Below are positions 1-7,939 of a stretch of 64,000 nucleotides of DNA, piece by piece (positions within the stretch are counted from its first letter, which is position 1; every line of letters starts with the position of its first letter). The notes beneath the pieces were generated by a model. It was not told the origin of the DNA. It made no database searches and saw nothing but the letters and a program-made list of their open reading frames with translations. The DNA is from an uncultured Flavobacteriales bacterium (GTDB lineage: Bacteria > Bacteroidota > Bacteroidia > Flavobacteriales_D > Crocinitomicaceae), in contig CALEIK010000028.1 in NCBI GenBank assembly GCA_937876195.1, positions 1 to 64,000 of the forward strand. Direction: 5' to 3'. The translations under genes were made by a program, and so were the position numbers.

Positions 1-544
<544 letters not shown>

Positions 545-624
545 ATAAAACTTTGAATTCTGTTGTGACTCTTTCTTTATAATATTTCAAAAAAATATTA
601 CGCTGTTTTCTTATTTTCTCAATC

Positions 625-642
625 TTTCAAAGAACTTCTTTG
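625..642 (-). promoter_or_regulatory. boxA-like antitermination element in the rRNA leader
   Basis: On the minus strand the leader reads GTTCTTTGAAA (625-635), close to the bacterial boxA consensus (TGCTCTTTAACA) bound by NusB/S10. It overlaps a perfect 7-1-7 palindrome, CAAAGAA-C-TTCTTTG, at 628-642. It lies about 85-90 nt upstream of the mature 16S end, the usual place. The role is inferred from position and similarity. Confidence 0.55.
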
Positions 643-722
643 GACTTTAAGACTTAACGATGTTAAGACCCTAAGACTAAATCTTACTTTACCTTTCCTA
701 AATCTCGTTCGATTTGGGAGCG

Positions 723-752
723 CAAAGATAACTACTTATTTATTCCTCACAA
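723..752 (-). promoter_or_regulatory. rRNA promoter, proximal (P2)
   Basis: On the minus strand the -7 box TATCTTTG lies at 723-730 and the -33 TTG at 750-752, with exactly 19 bases between them. This matches the Bacteroidota sigma-A consensus TTG-N(17-23)-TAnnTTTG perfectly. Transcription would start near 717-718. Confidence 0.8.
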
Positions 753-810
753 ACTTTTTATTAAAAACTTTTCTAAAAAATCTGATCCGCCTATCGCTCT
801 AAGCGGGGGG

Positions 811-840
811 CAAAGGTAATCACCTTTTTTATTATTACAA
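811..840 (-). promoter_or_regulatory. rRNA promoter, distal (P1)
   Basis: On the minus strand the -7 box TACCTTTG lies at 811-818 and the -33 TTG at 838-840, again with exactly 19 bases between them. It is a second perfect Bacteroidota-type promoter, 88 bp upstream of P2. Transcription would start near 805. Confidence 0.75.
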
Positions 841-928
841 GCTTTTTTAAAACTCTTTTTTACTATTTTTTTATCCTAATACAATTAAATATCTCAACTC
901 ATTGAAATGGTGTGGTATAAGGGGACAA

Positions 929-957
929 AAAAGCGAACCAAAAATTGATTCGCTTTT
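929..957 (-). terminator. Intrinsic terminator of the 72-aa gene
   Basis: Arms AAAAGCGAA (929-937) and TTCGCTTTT (949-957) pair perfectly around an 11-nt loop. Read on the minus strand the right-hand arm runs into a T-tract. It lies about 50 bp past the stop codon at 1009 and upstream of the rRNA promoters, so it also insulates the rRNA operon. Confidence 0.7.
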
Positions 958-1008
958 AATTTTTTATTTGCATCAAGCGTAATTGACCTATGCAAAAATG
1001 AAAAATGA

Positions 1009-1227
1009 CTACTTACTTTTCTTTTTGTCTTTGGTTTTATCAACCCATTTGTCGTTTTTCATCTCTCCCAGGACATTTACCTGCTTCATTCTTGAATAAT
1101 CTTCTGCGGCAAGAATCATTTGTTCTTTAGTGTCACGTCTAATTAAAACGCCTCCACTTCCTTGATTTTTCACTTCTATATAAAATCCATCCTTTAATCT
1201 TGCCGGCTTGGTTGCTGGTCTTCCCAT
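1009..1227 (-). CDS. Conserved small basic protein of unknown function (72 aa)
   Basis: This small, lysine-rich protein opens with MGRPATKPARLKDGFYI and has a central segment with IRRDTKEQM and a C-terminal tail of alternating K and D. I recognise it as a type of short conserved hypothetical protein common in Flavobacteriales, but know of no assigned function. It has no membrane segment or signal peptide. The basic tail could bind nucleic acid, which is inference only. It is a single gene with its own terminator, immediately upstream of the rRNA operon promoters and in the same direction. Confidence 0.8.
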   Translation of the reverse strand: MGRPATKPARLKDGFYIEVKNQGSGGVLIRRDTKEQMILAAEDYSRMKQVNVLGEMKNDKWVDKTKDKKKSK

Positions 1228-1303
1228 GCGATATATCTAATTTAGTTATTTAAACTCCACAATATACAAAAGAAAGTCACAACTCCTATTATTTTAGCAT
1301 TTT

Positions 1304-1828
1304 TTAAGAGTCTAATAAATCGGTATCTGATTTGTTTACTGAACTGTTTACAACCCCCAAAGCTAGCCTATTCGCATACCTAACACTTTGGATAAGTACG
1401 ATAATAGAAAAAGCTAACATCATCAATCCAAAAAAGATCCATGCAGGTGCTACCTCGTCAAAAGACATTGATCCTGGAGAGGCCATCACTCCAAAGTTCC
1501 AAAGCAAAATTATCCCTCCAAAGCTTAATCCGATGATAGATAAAACCTTTGAAGTCTTCGTTTTGACCTTTATTAGTCCAATTAGATTCATTGCAACAAA
1601 ATAGAGAATAAACAACAACGACCACAAAGCTGCCTCTGAAGTCAAACTTCTGTATGAGTCTCCCGAACCGTAAGAATCGTATGAGTTATAGCTGTCATAA
1701 GAATAACTTGAATAGCTGCTAAATATATAATCGAATCTCGCACTGCTAACTTCCTCAGCATAGTATCCAGTAATAAAAATGAAAATAACCGCAAAAACAA
1801 TTCCGATAATAAAAAATACTTTATTCAT
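1304..1828 (-). CDS. Four-helix membrane protein with a Tyr/Ser-rich loop
   Basis: I do not recognise a family. The sequence shows four hydrophobic segments at about residues 5-22, 66-86, 95-113 and 128-147. Between the first and second lies a strongly biased loop (about 33-62) made almost only of Tyr, Ser, Asp and Gly in SYxSY-type repeats. By position the loop is probably outside the cytoplasmic membrane if the N-terminus is inside. It stands alone, with 75 bp to the small gene downstream and 41 bp to the AlbA_2 gene upstream, so it could be the last gene of that operon. Confidence 0.65.
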   Translation of the reverse strand: MNKVFFIIGIVFAVIFIFITGYYAEEVSSARFDYIFSSYSSYSYDSYNSYDSYGSGDSYRSLTSEAALWSLLFILYFVAMNLIGLIKVKTKTSKVLSIIGLSFGGIILLWNFGVMASPGSMSFDEVAPAWIFFGLMMLAFSIIVLIQSVRYANRLALGVVNSSVNKSDTDLLDS

Positions 1829-1869
1829 ATGTAATAGTGTTAAGAATTAAGGTGTAATAATACATAATT

Positions 1870-2478
1870 TTATTCTAAACAAAAATAGTAAAACGTCTCA
1901 TTTCTATATTGATAATCAATTAAATTCAATACCAGCAACTCAGATAAGAACTTATCAATCTTCTTCGGTTTGAATGGTGTTAACTTATAAAGCATTGATA
2001 GATTCCGCGTTCCATACTTCAACTCATTCAGTAATACAGTGTGATCTTCTGACAAAACAACAGCTTGATTACCATCTCTCATATAAAAGAAATGAGAAAT
2101 AATTTTATTCGCCATTATCGTTTCTGATTCAACGCGTATATAATGGTACCATTTTCCATCAAGAGATTTGGATCTCACTGATTTCGGCAACTGTTCAATC
2201 GTGATTTCTAGAACTAGGTAGTGTCGAATTTGATGCACAGAATGAGTGAGATTGACCTCTCCTTCAATTAAATGTAGTACTTCATCAAGATACATTAACT
2301 CATGATCTGGATGGATACCACAAATTTTACCATTCTTTTTGACACCGATAAATAGAGATCCACCTTTTGAATTAGCAAATGATACTAGTATTTGAGCAAC
2401 TCGGTATTGGCCCTCCATTGATGGAAGGAATTCTACACTCACTCCAGTGCCTTGCTTTATTAACTCTTCACTATTCAT
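1870..2478 (-). CDS. AlbA_2 (Schlafen-like) putative DNA-binding protein
   Basis: The N-terminal 110 residues have the pattern of the AlbA_2 domain (formerly divergent AAA-4): an early E-F pair, the helix leading into SFANSKGGSLFIGV (about residues 32-45) and the following G-K-I-C-G turn. The last 80 residues look like a small helical domain that could be a winged helix. The family is found in regulators and in Schlafen proteins; the substrate here is unknown. The start codon overlaps the 3' end of aroE by 8 bp, so it is translated as the last gene of the rhodanese-DUF368-aroE operon. Confidence 0.7.
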   Translation of the reverse strand: MNSEELIKQGTGVSVEFLPSMEGQYRVAQILVSFANSKGGSLFIGVKKNGKICGIHPDHELMYLDEVLHLIEGEVNLTHSVHQIRHYLVLEITIEQLPKSVRSKSLDGKWYHYIRVESETIMANKIISHFFYMRDGNQAVVLSEDHTVLLNELKYGTRNLSMLYKLTPFKPKKIDKFLSELLVLNLIDYQYRNETFYYFCLE

Positions 2479-3205
2479 CTACAGAATTCCAGATCTCCCA
2501 TGCCTTCAATGCCTGATGCCTCAACATGGATTCACCATTCAAAATCATTGCGCCATTGTATTCAGCATTTTCTAAGAACTTTGTTTTCGCTGGATTGTAC
2601 ACTAGATCAACGACTAAATGGTCTTTCGTTAAGGTTTCATAGGGTAAAGCAATTGCTTCATCAACTGAAGGAAAAGTACCAACTGGAGTGCAGTTCACTA
2701 AGAGTTTACACGCGGAAATCATTCTTTCATTGACTTCATTATAGCCAAAGCAATTTTCGCTTTTCGGAGTACGCGAAATAAAAATCACATCAACCCCCAA
2801 CGATTTTAGCACAAACTCCACCGCTTTCGATGCACCTCCAGTCCCGAAAATTAGCGCACGCTCGTGTTGGTTTGTGAGAAATGGTTTTATTGAGTTGTGA
2901 AATCCATAAGCGTCTGTGTTGTGCCCAATTCGTTTACCGTGTTTGAACTGTATCGTATTAACTGCACCAATTTTCTCCGCTTCACTACTTAATTCATCTA
3001 AGAAAGGAATAATTTGTTCTTTATAAGGTATAGTTACATTTAATCCTGAAAACTGAGTTTCAAAAATCGAAATGCATTCATCGATGGTTTGAATTTCTAT
3101 GTTCTCGTAACTTGCATCAATGGATTGTGCAATGAATAATTTTTCAAAAAAGGGTTTTGAAAACGAATGACCAAGCGATCTACCTACTAAACCAAAATTT
3201 CTCAT
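2471..3205 (-). CDS. aroE: Shikimate dehydrogenase
   Basis: AroE reduces 3-dehydroshikimate to shikimate with NADPH, step four of the pathway to aromatic amino acids. Visible signatures are the substrate-binding GHSFSKPF near residue 12, the catalytic lysine in NVTIPYKE (K62), the aspartate in NTDAYG (D98), the dinucleotide-binding loop FGTGGASKA (about 120-128) and the C-terminal MLRHQALKAW glutamine. At 244 residues it is shorter than the E. coli enzyme (272), as is usual in Bacteroidota. It overlaps DUF368 by 4 bp (ATGA) and the AlbA_2 gene by 8 bp, which shows translational coupling. Confidence 0.95.
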   Translation of the reverse strand: MRNFGLVGRSLGHSFSKPFFEKLFIAQSIDASYENIEIQTIDECISIFETQFSGLNVTIPYKEQIIPFLDELSSEAEKIGAVNTIQFKHGKRIGHNTDAYGFHNSIKPFLTNQHERALIFGTGGASKAVEFVLKSLGVDVIFISRTPKSENCFGYNEVNERMISACKLLVNCTPVGTFPSVDEAIALPYETLTKDHLVVDLVYNPAKTKFLENAEYNGAMILNGESMLRHQALKAWEIWNSVDE

Positions 3206-4131
3206 GATTCCTTTGGAGCAAATCGCTCAAGGATAAGAATTAAGAGCATCCCGCCGACTGCACAACCAATGGCAGGAAGCAATAGCGCATCTCCTTCAAA
3301 ATTAGCTGGAAGTACATTTGTCATCATCCAATCTTCCTTTCCGTTCGAATGGACAACAAGTGGTGCCTCTCCAACTTTGATCTTCCATGGCCATACTTTA
3401 TAGAGTGAACCAATCATAAATCCTGTTAAAAGTGCAATCGTGATTTCTTTGAAGTGGTTGAATAAGTATTTCAATAATCGCGCGAATGTCAATAAGCCAA
3501 CTAAACAACCAATCGCAAACAATCCAATAATCAATAAATCTCTTGACTTTACAGCATCAAGAACAAGATGATAGGTTCCCATCAATACTAGAATAAAGGA
3601 TCCTGAAATTCCAGGTAAAATCATCGCGCAGATAGCAATCGCACCACTCAAAAATATATACCATTCAGCGTCAACACTCGCCACTGATTCAATTGATGAA
3701 ATATAAAATGCTATCACAGTACCTATCAGCAATGTGGCAATAACTCCCAGAGACCATTTCTTAATCGTTTTCCCAACTAGCCAAACGCTTGCTATAATTA
3801 AACCAAAAAAGAAGCTCCAAATTAACACTGGATGTACTTCTAAAAAATAAGTAATCACCTTTGCCAAAGAAACAATACTAATTATAATTCCCGCAAACAG
3901 GAAAACAAAGAAAGTTCCGTTGATGTGATTCCAAAAAGCCTTAATTCCCTCTTTTCTAAGAACCTTTAACGCGCCGAGATTAATCTTGTTAATACTCTCA
4001 ATCAGCTCTTCATAAATACCAGAAATAAATGCTATCGTACCTCCAGATACACCTGGGACAACATCCGCTGCTCCCATGGTAATTCCTTTTAATGAAAGCA
4101 AGCCTAATTGTAGTGGTGATCTTTTTGTCAT
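3202..4131 (-). CDS. DUF368 membrane protein, probable polyprenyl-phosphate translocase
   Basis: This polytopic membrane protein of 309 residues has about nine hydrophobic segments. The N-terminal signature GAADVVPGVSGGTIAF (about 20-35) and the second glycine-rich repeat LPGISGSFILVLMG (about 170-185) are typical of DUF368 (PF04018). DUF368 proteins have been shown in other bacteria to recycle undecaprenyl phosphate across the cytoplasmic membrane, together with or in place of DedA proteins; that role is carried over by family. It overlaps aroE by 4 bp and starts 2 bp after the rhodanese gene ends. Confidence 0.9.
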   Translation of the reverse strand: MTKRSPLQLGLLSLKGITMGAADVVPGVSGGTIAFISGIYEELIESINKINLGALKVLRKEGIKAFWNHINGTFFVFLFAGIIISIVSLAKVITYFLEVHPVLIWSFFFGLIIASVWLVGKTIKKWSLGVIATLLIGTVIAFYISSIESVASVDAEWYIFLSGAIAICAMILPGISGSFILVLMGTYHLVLDAVKSRDLLIIGLFAIGCLVGLLTFARLLKYLFNHFKEITIALLTGFMIGSLYKVWPWKIKVGEAPLVVHSNGKEDWMMTNVLPANFEGDALLLPAIGCAVGGMLLILILERFAPKES

Positions 4132-4133
4132 GT

Positions 4134-4451
4134 TTAATAGGTTTCAAGTTGATTGTCGATTTGCTCAATCCAAGCCAAAATTCCGCCTTCCAAAATAACC
4201 ACATTTGAATAATTCAAATCGCTGATCAACAAGTTAGCAACGGATTCTGCTCTTTTTCCCGAGCGACACATCACAACAATTAGACGATCTGAGGGAATTT
4301 CATTTATTCGGGATGTAATCTCTCCCATAGGAATATGCAACCCTCCTATTTCACAAATTTCGCGTTCGTAATCTTCTCGGACATCTAACAATGTTAGTGA
4401 CTCTCCCTTTTGTTGCTTCTCTTTAAGTTCTAGTGCCGTAATGTAGTGCAT
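4134..4451 (-). CDS. Rhodanese-like domain protein
   Basis: This is a single-domain rhodanese of 105 residues. The active-site loop CRSGKRA has its cysteine at about residue 62, and the LLDVRE motif that precedes the first active-site turn is present. Such proteins carry sulfane sulfur as a cysteine persulfide; the acceptor is unknown. I chose the ATG at 4449-4451 (MHYITALE) over the upstream TTG at 4475, because a promoter -7 box (4473-4480) overlaps that TTG. It is the first gene of the rhodanese-DUF368-aroE-AlbA_2 operon. Confidence 0.88.
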   Translation of the reverse strand: MHYITALELKEKQQKGESLTLLDVREDYEREICEIGGLHIPMGEITSRINEIPSDRLIVVMCRSGKRAESVANLLISDLNYSNVVILEGGILAWIEQIDNQLETY

Positions 4452-4472
4452 TCTATTTTTCTTGAATTGGAG

Positions 4473-4480
4473 CAAAGATA
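4473..4480 (-). promoter_or_regulatory. Promoter -7 box of the rhodanese-DUF368-aroE operon
   Basis: The minus strand reads TATCTTTG, a perfect TAnnTTTG box, 21 bp before the ATG at 4451. I see no TTG at the ideal 17-23 bp spacing (the nearest is 25 bp away), so the -33 element is weak. The box decides the start codon of the rhodanese gene. Confidence 0.5.
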
Positions 4481-4516
4481 GAAAATCATCCTAATTTTCA
4501 TTTGTCAATAAAGGGA

Positions 4517-4996
4517 TTATTTGACACGCACCGAAACTAGCATTTCAAAGGTGGCAACAATTTCGTTTACATCATCAAAGGCTTCTACAAGGATATTTTC
4601 ATTTACACGAACTTGTTCATGTGCCGATTTTTCAATTGCTTCTCGAATCAATTGCCCTTGATTGCACTTAAATGTCACATCTGATTCAGCTCTTTTTAAA
4701 AAATCGCCTTTAATTCCTTTGAAAGCAAATGAAACTTTCTTATTCATCTTTTCGGCGAAATAAAACGTATGGATTCCTGCTGCGACATCTGCACCAATTG
4801 CCAAAGCACCAAAATACATGGAGTTCAAGTGATTTCTAGATCTTCTTCGTAACTTAATCTTCAGTTCGACATCAGTATCGTTAAGTAATAAGAGTTTCGG
4901 TCGCACATAACCGATCATTGGTATTTTAAAGCGACTCAGCAAAAACAACAGCCATTGCATTTTTCGCAACGAAATCTCTTTATTTTCCTTGCTCAT
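4517..4996 (-). CDS. DUF4442 hotdog-fold protein, thioesterase-like
   Basis: About 159 residues, with the DUF4442/PaaI-like hotdog pattern: a helix leading into MYFGALAIGADVAAG (hotdog helix with an acidic residue) followed by strands such as VSFAFKGIKGDFLKRAESDVTF broken by polar turns. Family members are thought to hydrolyse acyl-CoA thioesters; the substrate is not predictable. I chose the ATG at 4994-4996 (MSKENKEI). It overlaps the end of the nitronate monooxygenase-like gene by 17 bp, so the two are co-translated. Confidence 0.75.
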   Translation of the reverse strand: MSKENKEISLRKMQWLLFLLSRFKIPMIGYVRPKLLLLNDTDVELKIKLRRRSRNHLNSMYFGALAIGADVAAGIHTFYFAEKMNKKVSFAFKGIKGDFLKRAESDVTFKCNQGQLIREAIEKSAHEQVRVNENILVEAFDDVNEIVATFEMLVSVRVK

Positions 4997-5954
4997 ATTC
5001 ACTTTTGAGTTGATCAATAATTTCCTCAATTGGTCGAATTGCCTTCACATGCTCAATAGAAGGTCCCGCACACCAAACTGTTTTGTAGGTGGAACTGAAA
5101 GCCGCGCTCTGCAATTTCTTCATTCCTTTAAAGAAGGTAAATGCCTTGAACCATTTTTTCAAGCGCTTGTTTTTGTTCAATAAACGCTCCAGCCAATTTT
5201 GCTTCGTACCTACTTTTTGGACATACGGCGTATTGATAACGGTGCAAGGAGTTCCCGAAAGTTTGGTCGTCATGACAATATCCTTACTTCCATAATCCAC
5301 GCAAGCTTGCTTGTAATCTTGTGATACACCGGATTCCGTAGATGCAATGAAAATACTTCCCATGGAAAATCCATCGGCACCGTACTTCATCATTTCACGC
5401 ATTTCAAAACCATTTCCTACACCTCCAGCAGAAATCACAGGTAATTTACACGATTTCTTCAATAAGGGAATCAATTCCTTGAACGATAAACCTCCAGCAT
5501 GTCCACCGGCTTCCTTATTCACTGCAATAAGTCCATCGGCACCAAGCGCTTCGACTTTTTTCGCATAATTCACATCCACCACATCGCAAAATACTTTTAC
5601 TCCAGCTTTATGCGCTTCACGTATCGTTTCTTCGGGAGAACCTAACGAAGTGATGATAAAATCGATTTTCTCTTCGCAGCAAACTTTCAATTGCTCCTTG
5701 TATAAGAAGTTCGATTTATTGACAATTAAATTGATGCCGAAAGGTCCCTTCGCTTCTTTTTTGATGCGCTGAATAGCTTCTCTGAGTTCATCCGTTGATC
5801 TGTAGTTCAGTGCGGGAATAGCTCCTGTTGCACCCGATTTAATGGCTGCAACGACCATTTCAACATTGGAGACAAGGAACATTGGTGCGACAATCACTGG
5901 AAATTGAATTCCCAATAGTTTGCTTAATGCTGCTTCTTTTAAGTCCATATTCAT
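4980..5954 (-). CDS. Nitronate monooxygenase / 2-nitropropane dioxygenase family flavoprotein
   Basis: This FMN-dependent TIM-barrel enzyme has 324 residues. Signatures are the N-terminal PVIVAPMF, the glycine-rich EAGGHAGG segment (about residues 150-157), the FMN-phosphate binding ISAGGVGNG and the GADGFSMGSIF motif. The family oxidises alkyl nitronates, and also includes enoyl-ACP reductases of the FabK type, so the substrate is uncertain. It is the first gene of a two-gene unit with the DUF4442 protein, which hints at acyl-CoA or lipid chemistry (inference). A second paralogue lies at 23205-24158. Confidence 0.85.
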   Translation of the reverse strand: MNMDLKEAALSKLLGIQFPVIVAPMFLVSNVEMVVAAIKSGATGAIPALNYRSTDELREAIQRIKKEAKGPFGINLIVNKSNFLYKEQLKVCCEEKIDFIITSLGSPEETIREAHKAGVKVFCDVVDVNYAKKVEALGADGLIAVNKEAGGHAGGLSFKELIPLLKKSCKLPVISAGGVGNGFEMREMMKYGADGFSMGSIFIASTESGVSQDYKQACVDYGSKDIVMTTKLSGTPCTVINTPYVQKVGTKQNWLERLLNKNKRLKKWFKAFTFFKGMKKLQSAAFSSTYKTVWCAGPSIEHVKAIRPIEEIIDQLKSEYEQGK

Positions 5955-6020
5955 GCTGTGAAATTACACTTTTTTTATTATGTACGCACATTAACTGATT
6001 TCAATACGCACGAGAATACT

Positions 6021-6028
6021 TACTTTTG
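6021..6028 (+). promoter_or_regulatory. Promoter -7 box of menA, apparently leaderless
   Basis: TACTTTTG matches TAnnTTTG and is followed after only 4 bases (TTTC) by the ATG at 6033. Transcription would begin at or next to the start codon. No TTG lies at the usual distance upstream. Confidence 0.45.
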
Positions 6029-6032
6029 TTTC

Positions 6033-6938
6033 ATGCAGAAAATAAAACCATGGATTGGCGCAATGCGCTTAAGAACTTTGCCCCTATCGTTATCGGGAAT
6101 CATACTGGGTTCGGGTGTTGCGTATCATCATGGATATTGGGATTTGAACATCTTTTTGCTCGCCATGGCCACCACCGTGTTGTTTCAAATTCTCTCCAAT
6201 TTTGCCAACGATTTAGGCGATAGTGAAAAGGGAACGGATAACAGTAGTCGCATTGGACCTACACGAGCGGTGCAATCGGGTGTGATTTCGAAACGTGAAA
6301 TGAAAACTGCGGTTGTCATTACAGGGATTCTCAGTTTAATTGCTGCTGCTACTCTGATTTACATCGGCGGTCAGGAAATGCCTACTGGCATCGTTTGGTT
6401 TTATATCGGATTGGCGGGACTTTGTATCATCGCTGCGATTAGCTATACTGTTGGAAAAAGAGCTTATGGTTACCACGGAATGGGTGATATCATGGTTTTT
6501 ATATTTTTTGGACTGGTGAGTGTGCTCGGTGTTTATTCGCTGTACACAAAATCGTTTTCCATGGAAAATGTATTGCTCGCCGTTTTTGTCGGATTACTGA
6601 GTACGGCAGTATTGAATCTGAACAACATGAGGGATTATAAAAACGATGCTGCATCCAATAAAAACACGATTGTTGTGAAAATGGGACCGAACAATGCCAA
6701 ATTTTACCATGCATTGCTCATTATGATTGCGCTAATTTCTCTCGCTGTTTTTATCAATTCATTCAAGAAACCAGAGCTGTTTTTAAGCATGATTCCCGGA
6801 GCGTTACTTCTTCTTCACTTGCGGAAAGTCATGCAGACAACAAACGCTAAAGATTTTGATCCTGAACTTAAGAAAGTTGCACTCACAACATTTGCTACTT
6901 CAGTTTTTGTAACGATTGGACTAATTCTCACTGCATGA
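6033..6938 (+). CDS. menA: 1,4-dihydroxy-2-naphthoate polyprenyltransferase
   Basis: MenA attaches the polyprenyl chain to 1,4-dihydroxy-2-naphthoate in menaquinone synthesis, in the cytoplasmic membrane. The protein (301 residues from the chosen start) is a UbiA-family prenyltransferase with about nine membrane segments. The prenyl-diphosphate/Mg2+ motif NDLGDSEKGTD lies at about 59-69, followed by the family's GPTRAVQSG. The ATG at 6033 (MQKIKPWIGAMRLRTLPLS) matches the family N-terminus; an in-frame upstream start at 5958 would put the promoter box inside the gene. It overlaps menC by 4 bp. Confidence 0.93.
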   Translation: MQKIKPWIGAMRLRTLPLSLSGIILGSGVAYHHGYWDLNIFLLAMATTVLFQILSNFANDLGDSEKGTDNSSRIGPTRAVQSGVISKREMKTAVVITGILSLIAAATLIYIGGQEMPTGIVWFYIGLAGLCIIAAISYTVGKRAYGYHGMGDIMVFIFFGLVSVLGVYSLYTKSFSMENVLLAVFVGLLSTAVLNLNNMRDYKNDAASNKNTIVVKMGPNNAKFYHALLIMIALISLAVFINSFKKPELFLSMIPGALLLLHLRKVMQTTNAKDFDPELKKVALTTFATSVFVTIGLILTA

Positions 6939-7939
6939 AGGCACACTTCTACAAGCGAACATTTCAATTCAAGCAACCGAGTGGCACTAGTCGTGGTGTG
7001 CTTACCGAAAAACACGCCTGGTTCATTGAAGTTTGGAACGAAGAAAATCCGTCGATTAAAGGATTGGGAGAATGCAGCATCATTCCTGGTTTGTCACCCG
7101 ATTACGAAAATGATGATCAGTACGAAGCGAAATTGATTTCCGTTTGTAACGATCTAACACAAGATCTCAGTGATTTCCCATCCATCAAATTTGGTGTAGA
7201 AACGGCCTTATTCGATTTAAAAAATGGTGGAAAGGGAATCATTTTCGACAACGATTTTGCAAAAGGAAAACAAAAAATCGGCATTAACGGGTTGATTTGG
7301 ATGGGCGGCGAATCGTTTATAAAAAATCAGATTGAAGAAAAAATAACATCTGGTTTTACGACAATAAAATTGAAAATTGGTGCCATTGATTTTGATACTG
7401 AATTAGCACTTTTGGCTTCCATTCGAAATAGATTCAGCGCTGAAAAAATAACATTACGTGTTGATGCAAACGGTGCTTTTAACCCATCTGAAGCCCTCGA
7501 CAAGTTAAAAACGCTGAGTCAATTTGAAATCCATTCCATAGAGCAGCCAATCAAAGCGGGACAATGGAAAAAAATGGCTGAACTGTGTGCTTCTACCCCA
7601 CTACCCATTGCACTAGATGAAGAATTAATTGGCATCCATCGTTTGGAAAAGAAGATAGAGTTGTTGGATACAATTCAACCTCAGTACATTATTCTAAAAC
7701 CAAGTCTCCATGGTGGAATTGAAGGGTGCAAAGAATGGATATCATTGGCTGAAGAACGCAACATTCCCTGGTGGATGACGTCAGCACTCGAATCCAACGT
7801 TGGACTGGATGCTATTTGTCAGTTTACGGCAGAATACAAAAACGACTTACCACAAGGATTGGGCACTGGTTCGTTGTATGTTGAAAATACTCCTACGAGC
7901 TTGAAAGTCGAGAATGGGATGATTTTTCGATCAAACTAA
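6935..7939 (+). CDS. menC: o-Succinylbenzoate synthase
   Basis: MenC dehydrates SHCHC to o-succinylbenzoate in the menaquinone pathway. It is an enolase-superfamily barrel of 334 residues. The catalytic pair KLK (K145, K147), the metal ligands D177 (RVDANGAF), E203 (SIEQPI) and D228 (ALDEEL), and the second-side lysine K255 (ILKPSLHGG) are all visible in the expected order. It overlaps menA by 4 bp (ATGA), so the two menaquinone genes form an operon. Its 3' end overlaps the convergent fic gene by 9 bp. Confidence 0.93.
   Translation: MKAHFYKRTFQFKQPSGTSRGVLTEKHAWFIEVWNEENPSIKGLGECSIIPGLSPDYENDDQYEAKLISVCNDLTQDLSDFPSIKFGVETALFDLKNGGKGIIFDNDFAKGKQKIGINGLIWMGGESFIKNQIEEKITSGFTTIKLKIGAIDFDTELALLASIRNRFSAEKITLRVDANGAFNPSEALDKLKTLSQFEIHSIEQPIKAGQWKKMAELCASTPLPIALDEELIGIHRLEKKIELLDTIQPQYIILKPSLHGGIEGCKEWISLAEERNIPWWMTSALESNVGLDAICQFTAEYKNDLPQGLGTGSLYVENTPTSLKVENGMIFRSN

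Larger units (their letters stand above)
545..1008 (-). other. rRNA operon leader and promoter region, no coding gene
   Basis: This is a 460-bp AT-rich stretch between the 16S 5' end and the next gene. It holds two tandem promoters for the rRNA operon, a boxA-like element, a block of TAAGAC-type repeats (about 645-680) and, at its far end, the terminator of the neighbouring minus-strand gene. A short CCGC...GCGG hairpin lies between the two promoters (787-806). I see no open reading frame with coding character here. Confidence 0.8.

Noticed and set aside
5958..6032. Longer MenA N-terminus starting at 5958
   Set aside because: It would lie upstream of the -7 box and adds 25 residues not found in MenA.
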